64,000 nt of DNA from Crotophaga sulcirostris (taxonomy: Eukaryota; Chordata; Aves; Cuculiformes; Crotophagidae), in contig VYZB01000224.1 of assembly GCA_013397455.1 (NCBI GenBank), forward strand, positions 961,336 to 1,025,335, given 5' to 3'. Position 1 is the stretch's first letter. Each line of letters opens with the position of its first letter. The notes beneath the pieces were generated by a model. The model did not search any database, was not told the origin of the DNA, and saw only the letters and a program-made list of their open reading frames with translations. Both the position numbers and the translations under genes were made by a program. This document shows, one piece after another, positions 59,515-64,000 of this stretch.

Positions 59515-60060
59515 TTCCGTACCTCTAGGAAGGGATATCCCACAGCCTCTCCAAACAAGCTATTCCAGCCTCATGCCAGGTGATGTCTGACCATTTAACT
59601 CATGTTTAAATAAAGAAATAACCAACAAAACTTACCGAGAAAAAAATTCCCACGTTCCAACTTGTGTCTGCTGGCTCCTGTTCTATCACTGCGTATGTCT
59701 GGCAAGAGTTTGGCTCCATTTTCTCTATTCTTTTAATTAGGTATTTGTAAATTGCAGAATGATCTGCTCTTTGTCTCCTCCAGCCTGAAGAAACCATGTC
59801 TCATGTCCCAACCTCTCCTTACACACCTTCTGCTTCAGCCCTCACATCATCCTGGTGGCCTCCACTGGATTCATTCTACTATGTCCATACTTTTCTACTA
59901 TGTCGATACATCTCTCATACTGAGGAGCCCAGAACTAGACGTGGCACTCCTGGTGTTGGTTCACATGTGCTGGATGGAGAGGAGTATCTCTTCCTTCAGC
60001 CTGCTGGCTACACGCTAGCTGGTGTGCAGTTGACCTTCTTCAGGGCAATATCAACACATT
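59515..60060 (-). mobile_element. Old, heavily diverged CR1 LINE
   Basis: Antisense: CACAGCCTCTCCAAACAAGC, then the complement of GGAGCCAAACTCTTGCCAG and GGACAAGAGGC-like text, then CCTGGTGGCCTCCACTGG and CCTTCAGCCTGCTGGCTACAC. Word order matches the CR1 ORF2 C-terminal region, but many bases differ. The minus frame 59606-59797 is part of it, not a gene. Confidence 0.75.
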
Positions 60061-60379
60061 AACTCAACGTTCTTCCAGAACAAGGTAGAAGATGCAGAAT
60101 AAGGTCTTGTCAAACCTCATCTCCAACCAGTATTTGTTTAAATCTTGAGGTTCAGTGTTTGAAATCTTTACAGAAGTATCTGTCATTAATTAGAGAAGTT
60201 AAGGATATCCAATGTAAATATCTATTTTATCATCACATAAATATTATGTTCAAGATCTCAACAGCTCCCTATGCCTGAAAGATCAGTTTAATCAAAAATT
60301 GTACAGAAAAGTATTTCCTTTCAGCAGATGCAAATTTCCACTTTCAATTTAATCATTTTTATTTCAATCTTCCAATTTG
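60061..60379. other. Unique AT-rich DNA
   Basis: Nothing recognised. Confidence 0.5.
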
Positions 60380-60476
60380 GAAGTGGAAGGCATCCCTGCC
60401 CATGGCAAGGGGGTTGGAACTGGGTGGTTTCCAAGGTCTCTTCCAACCCAAACCATCCTATGTATCGTTCTATGAT
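60380..60476 (+). mobile_element. CR1 LINE tail (group A-like), 97 bp
   Basis: Sense: AGTGGAAGGCATCCCTGCCC, GGGGGTTGGAACTGGGTGG, ending CATCCTATGTATCGTTCTATG. Confidence 0.94.
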
Positions 60477-62308
60477 TTCAATCAATTTGCTGCTTCAATT
60501 GAAGTTAAATATGATGCAATAAAAGAATTAGGTATAAAACTACTTCAAGGCAGTCCCTCTAATTGTCTATCTTGTCCTTACCTTGGATCTGGATCTTCTC
60601 TCAATTTCTGTCATCCCTTTTCTAAATAAAATGCTTAAGAGTAACCACCACTTACTACTATCTGGCCACTTGGTTGTATTTTTCTGCATTTTCTTTAACA
60701 CCATGAAGTTATTCATTAGCAGTACAGCATTACACTACTCCTACAGGTGCTCTTTACTGTTTTGTATTAATTTACAGGCAGGAATACATTCCCTTCCTTT
60801 CTGCATTTTAATAAGGATTAACCAGTGCAGTTACTGCAGAAATAAGCCAAAGGAAACGATTTCCAAAAGTATACTTCTGTTCAGTACAAAACTGCTTTGA
60901 CATCGTGCATACTCAGCTCTGGAGCTGATGAGTCTTCTCACAGTCACTGAGCTCGCAAACTTTGATTTTCTCTCCCCAGAGGTTATTATAGATTACCATT
61001 GGCTTGCTCATTGAGGAAGTCAAGACTGTATTTTTCAATCAATTCCAGCCCTCTGGTATTTAAATAACAATCTTAAAGAAGTGCATTTTAGAAGACCCTT
61101 TGTGGGCCTTGTGGTTCCTGTTCACATATTTTATGCATTAATTCAGGGGGGGAAACAGATTAAAGGCACTGATGAAAGGGAAACAAAGCATTCTGCAGTC
61201 AAAGACCTTGAAAGTGGTGAGGTCCCCCAGGACACCTCATGATGTCCACCTGAGAGAGAAAACAGCTTTGTGCTACTTCACTGCAGGAAAACTTACCTTG
61301 GCACAGACGAAGCCCCCATAACCTCCTAGAGTTCTTGCGAGTCTTCTCTCTCTTGAAATAATATCCTGACTTCTTATATTTTTCTTTAATCCAACAGAAG
61401 CTTCCCTAAGAAAGAGGAAAAAGTCAGCGGTTATTCATTCTGCATCCTAGACAGGGTCAGAGTGGAGTTCACAAAGTGAGGATTTCAATGACAGAACAAA
61501 GCACTGAACGTCTGTGCATCTCTGGAGCAACATGCAATGCTGTGAAATGATCATGGGTCTTGTGGGGGAAGAAAATTCAGAAATGGTACACTGACAAAAA
61601 AATGCTCATCTCAGAAAATGCTGATTCAGTACAACCGCATTTTCCATGGGAACACATCAATAGCATTGAACAGTTTGACTGAAAGGCAGTAAGAGAACTC
61701 AGAGCTTATTTCTACCATCTTTGGTTTCAGTCCAAATTTCCCACAAGCCAAATAGCACTGATTTTTTTGTTTACTGCTTCTCATTTTACTTCCCCAGCAG
61801 CCTATCTCCCTGTCACTCACAAGCACTTGGAATTTTTTTGCTTTACTCTTAACAAAGGAAAGGTTTCGAAAATGTACAATGGTTTTTTTTTTTACTGGAA
61901 AAGAAATCCCCACTTCAGTCTGCTCTAACTGTGAGCATAACGTGGACATTTATTAAAGGTAAAACAGCCAGCAAGGACAATTTTGTCTAATTTACTTTCT
62001 AGGATTCTTTTTAGCATGGTTCTTAAGTAGTCCGGGTTTATTCAGAGACTCAGAAACACACCCCACAGTCAAAAAAAGGACCCTTTTATCAGCAAGACTA
62101 GAACTTGATAGTCTGGAGTTCCAAGTAGTTTCTCTTCTTCAAGGTTGTCCAACAGAGTAAGACTACCAGCAGTTTCCCAATCAGTGCAGGGTGACAACAA
62201 GAGCAGCAGACCACTTCCAAAAGCATTTTTTGTATTTACTTTCTCATCTTTCAGTGTCAGCAACTCAGGAAATTAAAGATTTCACCTAGATTTTTTTCAC
62301 TCTTGGCA
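60477..62308. other. Unique DNA holding the best exon candidate
   Basis: The 109-base segment 61297-61405 (minus) is listed separately. The minus frame 61626-61949 (107 codons, Lys-rich) lies upstream of it on that strand, but I see no splice signal joining them. Confidence 0.5.
61297..61405 (-). other. Candidate internal exon with strong splice sites, product unknown
   Basis: On the minus strand a branch-point-like CCGCTGAC is followed by TTTTTCCTCTTTCTTAG, a near-ideal acceptor, and the segment ends CCAAG|GTAAGTTTTC, a near-ideal donor. The exon would be 109 bases. Two frames are open. One (entering in phase 1, leaving in phase 0) gives 36 residues including RSQDIISRERRLAR and LGGYGGFVCAK. 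The other gives a basic peptide including KSGYYFKREKTRKNSRRL. I recognise neither. It is not CR1. It could be a coding exon of a minus-strand gene with very large introns, a UTR or lncRNA exon, or a decoy; no partner exon is visible in this window. Confidence 0.4.
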
Positions 62309-62892
62309 GAATGGTTTGAATTGGAAAGGACCTTAAAGATCATCCACTTCCACCCCCCTGCAATGGGCAGGGACACCTCCCACTGGATCAGGGGGCTCCA
62401 AGCCCCATCCAACCTGGCCTTGGACATCTCCAGGGATGGGGCAGCCACCACTGCTCTGGGCAACCTGGGCCAGGGCCTCCCCACCCTCACAGAAAATCAT
62501 TTCTTCCTAAGATCTCATCTCAATCTCCCCTCTTTCAGCTGAAAACCTTTCCCCCTCATCCTGTCCCTGCCCTCCCTGATCAAGAGCCCCTCCCCAGCTT
62601 TCATGGAGCCCCTTTCAGTAATTCTCCAGGCTGAACAACCCCATCTCTCTCAGTCTGTCCTTGTACAGAAGGTGCTCCAGCCCTCAGATCATCTCTGTGG
62701 CCTCCTCTGGACTCGCTCCAACAGCTCCAGGTCCTTCCTGCGCTCAGGACTCCAGAACTGGACACAGGGCTCCAGGTGGGGGTCTCACAAGAGCAGAGCA
62801 GAGGGGCAGAACCCCCTCCCTTGCCCTTCTAGTCACACTGATTAGGATGCAGCCCAGGACACAGTTGACTTTCTGGGATGCAAACACACATT
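62309..62892 (-). mobile_element. CR1 LINE 3' half (group A), 584 bp
   Basis: Antisense from GGCAGAATGGTTTGAATTGG to CACAGTTGACTTTCTGGGATG. It reaches further 5' than other group A copies (CTCTGGACTCGCTCCAACAG, CAGGACTCCAGAACTGGAC). About 30 bases around the CTGCTCTAAGG region are deleted at CAGTAATTCTCC. Confidence 0.97.
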
Positions 62893-63579
62893 GCACTTAT
62901 TTTAAATAGAACATTCATTGTATATTTTTTTAAATAGATTTTTTTTTAATTATATCCCAACATTTTCTTAAGCAGCCAAAACCAAAATGCAGCAGGCATG
63001 GTAGTAACTCAGCACTACTTCACAACAATTCCCTATCAAGCCTTGCCACATTTGCCACAAATAGGATCTTTTCTGTGCCAAGAAAACTTAACAGACCACC
63101 CTCATGGGGCGTATGAGAAAGAATTCAAAATGCAGTGGAAAAAGATTATGCAAAAAGCATTCAAGCAAGCATACTAGAGATGGAAAAAATAACACAGAAA
63201 TTCATACTGAAGTAGTAGCAGGAATACTATCTTTCAAAAGATTTGGGAGAGGATCAGAACAGAGGTTGCCACAAGAGCCAAGGCCAAACAAAGTCAATAT
63301 AGCCTTTTGTCTGCAGATTACTGAAAAGTGACGTGACAGCAAGCAAGATCAATAGACCTGCAATATCAGGGCAGGTCTTAACATATTCTAAGGTTAAAGT
63401 ATTACTTATGCTGATTTAGCTGTCAGAAATTTTTTTAATAAGTTAGCACACTTGCAGTATTGTCCTTATTTTAGTAGAGTTGAAGGTATAAAAATTCATG
63501 TGGATGCAATGCTTAGAAAATGTTTATTTTCCAAATTGCATAGAAATATTCAGTGTTGCTTCCCAAGAGTCATAGAAGT
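62893..63579. other. Unique AT-rich DNA, no gene seen
   Basis: T-rich run near 62925-62950; otherwise nothing supported. Confidence 0.5.
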
Positions 63580-63729
63580 CATGGTTGCCCCATCCCTGGA
63601 GGTGTTCAAGGGCAATTTGGATGGGGCTTTGAGCCCCCTGATCCAGTGGGAGTTGTCCCTGCCCATGGCAGGGGGTGGGACTGGATGGGCTTTGAGGTCC
63701 TTTCTGACACAAACTATTCCATGGTTCTA
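63580..63729 (+). mobile_element. CR1 LINE 3' end (group A), 150 bp
   Basis: Sense: GGTTGCCCCATCCCTGGAGG to ACAAACTATTCCATGGTTCTAG. Tail partly decayed. Confidence 0.95.
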
Positions 63730-64000
63730 GATTTTCCTTCTACTGGTATAAAAAGTCGACATTTATATTTATGACACCTAAACAAAAGACATAAGACAGG
63801 ATTACTGAGTATAACTTCATTTAAAAACATCAGTTGAAAATAATATTGCATAGAACTATATTTTATCCAGAGATTCTTTCATGCTTCTCTCCAGTTTCAT
63901 GCAAGTTCCCTAAGAGTTTCAAGCTACATGTTCCACTGTGATTACACTTATCCAAAAAAAAATGTTTTCCCAACTTTAGTGAAAAAAAAATAAATATATA
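63730..64000. other. Unique AT-rich DNA to window end
   Basis: A-runs near 63953-63961 and 63984-63990; nothing else seen. Confidence 0.5.

Noticed and set aside
59606..59797. Minus frame meeting a good donor (CTCG|GTAAGTTTTG), exon-like
   Set aside because: Its sequence follows the word order of an old CR1 (the GGAGCCAAACTCTTGCC to CACAAGTTGGAACG part), so it is a diverged repeat.
61297..61405. Resemblance of YGGFVCAK to the YGGSMCAK of ribosomal protein L34
   Set aside because: Only eight residues match and nothing upstream of them aligns, so this is treated as coincidence.
61626..61949. Minus frame of 107 codons upstream of the exon candidate
   Set aside because: Lys/Ser-rich from A-rich DNA, no splice signal that connects it; several such frames are expected in 64 kb.
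1..64000. Endogenous retrovirus, CRISPR, operon or phage structures
   Set aside because: No LTR pair, gag/pol-like frame, direct-repeat array or gene cluster could be found; all reverse-transcriptase-related frames are CR1.

Overview
The window reads as a non-coding stretch of a bird nuclear genome. I found no intact cellular gene, no rRNA, tRNA or CRISPR array, and nothing bacterial or viral with a working gene set. The avian call rests on about 45 copies of the CR1 (chicken repeat 1) LINE retrotransposon, nearly all 5'-truncated. Most end in the CR1 terminal octamer ATTCTATG, and many longer copies still show the C-terminal part of the CR1 ORF2 (reverse transcriptase) protein. By hand tally CR1 covers about 14 kb of the 63 kb of known bases, roughly 22%. 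Most birds carry far less, and woodpeckers, hornbills and hoopoes are known for about this level, so a piciform or bucerotiform bird is my best guess (inference only).

For brevity the CR1 copies are sorted here by diagnostic words. Group A has the CCATGGCAGGGGGTGG core and the ATTCTATG tail; it is abundant and similar to known avian CR1-J-like 3' ends. Group B has a tail built from TACTGTGA instead of ATTCTATG; its ten copies are close to each other and look young. Group C is older, with ATCTGGTTAAAGATGTCCC near the end. Group D contains CTACTAAACCAGATCCCTGA (antisense). Group E contains CCATGCCTACTAAACCATG (antisense). Group F contains CTGTCCCTGCACAGGACAAC (antisense). The letters are mine, not database names. 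CR1 boundaries are good to about 10 bases.

Layout: CR1 copies are spread along the whole window in both orientations (22 plus, 23 minus). An assembly gap of 958 N lies at 31231-32188 between two minus-strand CR1 copies. From about 32.5 to 36.0 kb the unique sequence is strongly pyrimidine-rich on the plus strand. Between the repeats lies AT-rich unique DNA typical of a large intron or gene desert. Several blocks (best at 53.5-54.06 kb) keep CpG and homeodomain-like TAAT words and look like conserved non-coding elements, which only an alignment can prove.

The best hint of a gene is a 109-base segment at 61297-61405 on the minus strand, flanked by near-ideal splice acceptor and donor sites. 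Weaker exon-like segments are at 3357-3803 (-), 23746-23824 (-) and 39839-40020 (+). None matches a protein I recognise. Structural oddities include a 127-base duplicated CR1 flank 5.1 kb apart (possible 3' transduction), a perfect 26-base palindrome at 14.67 kb, an 11-bp octamer-like hairpin at 57.7 kb, a fold-back at a CR1 5' junction at 46.48 kb, and a 35-base tandem duplication at 47.6 kb.
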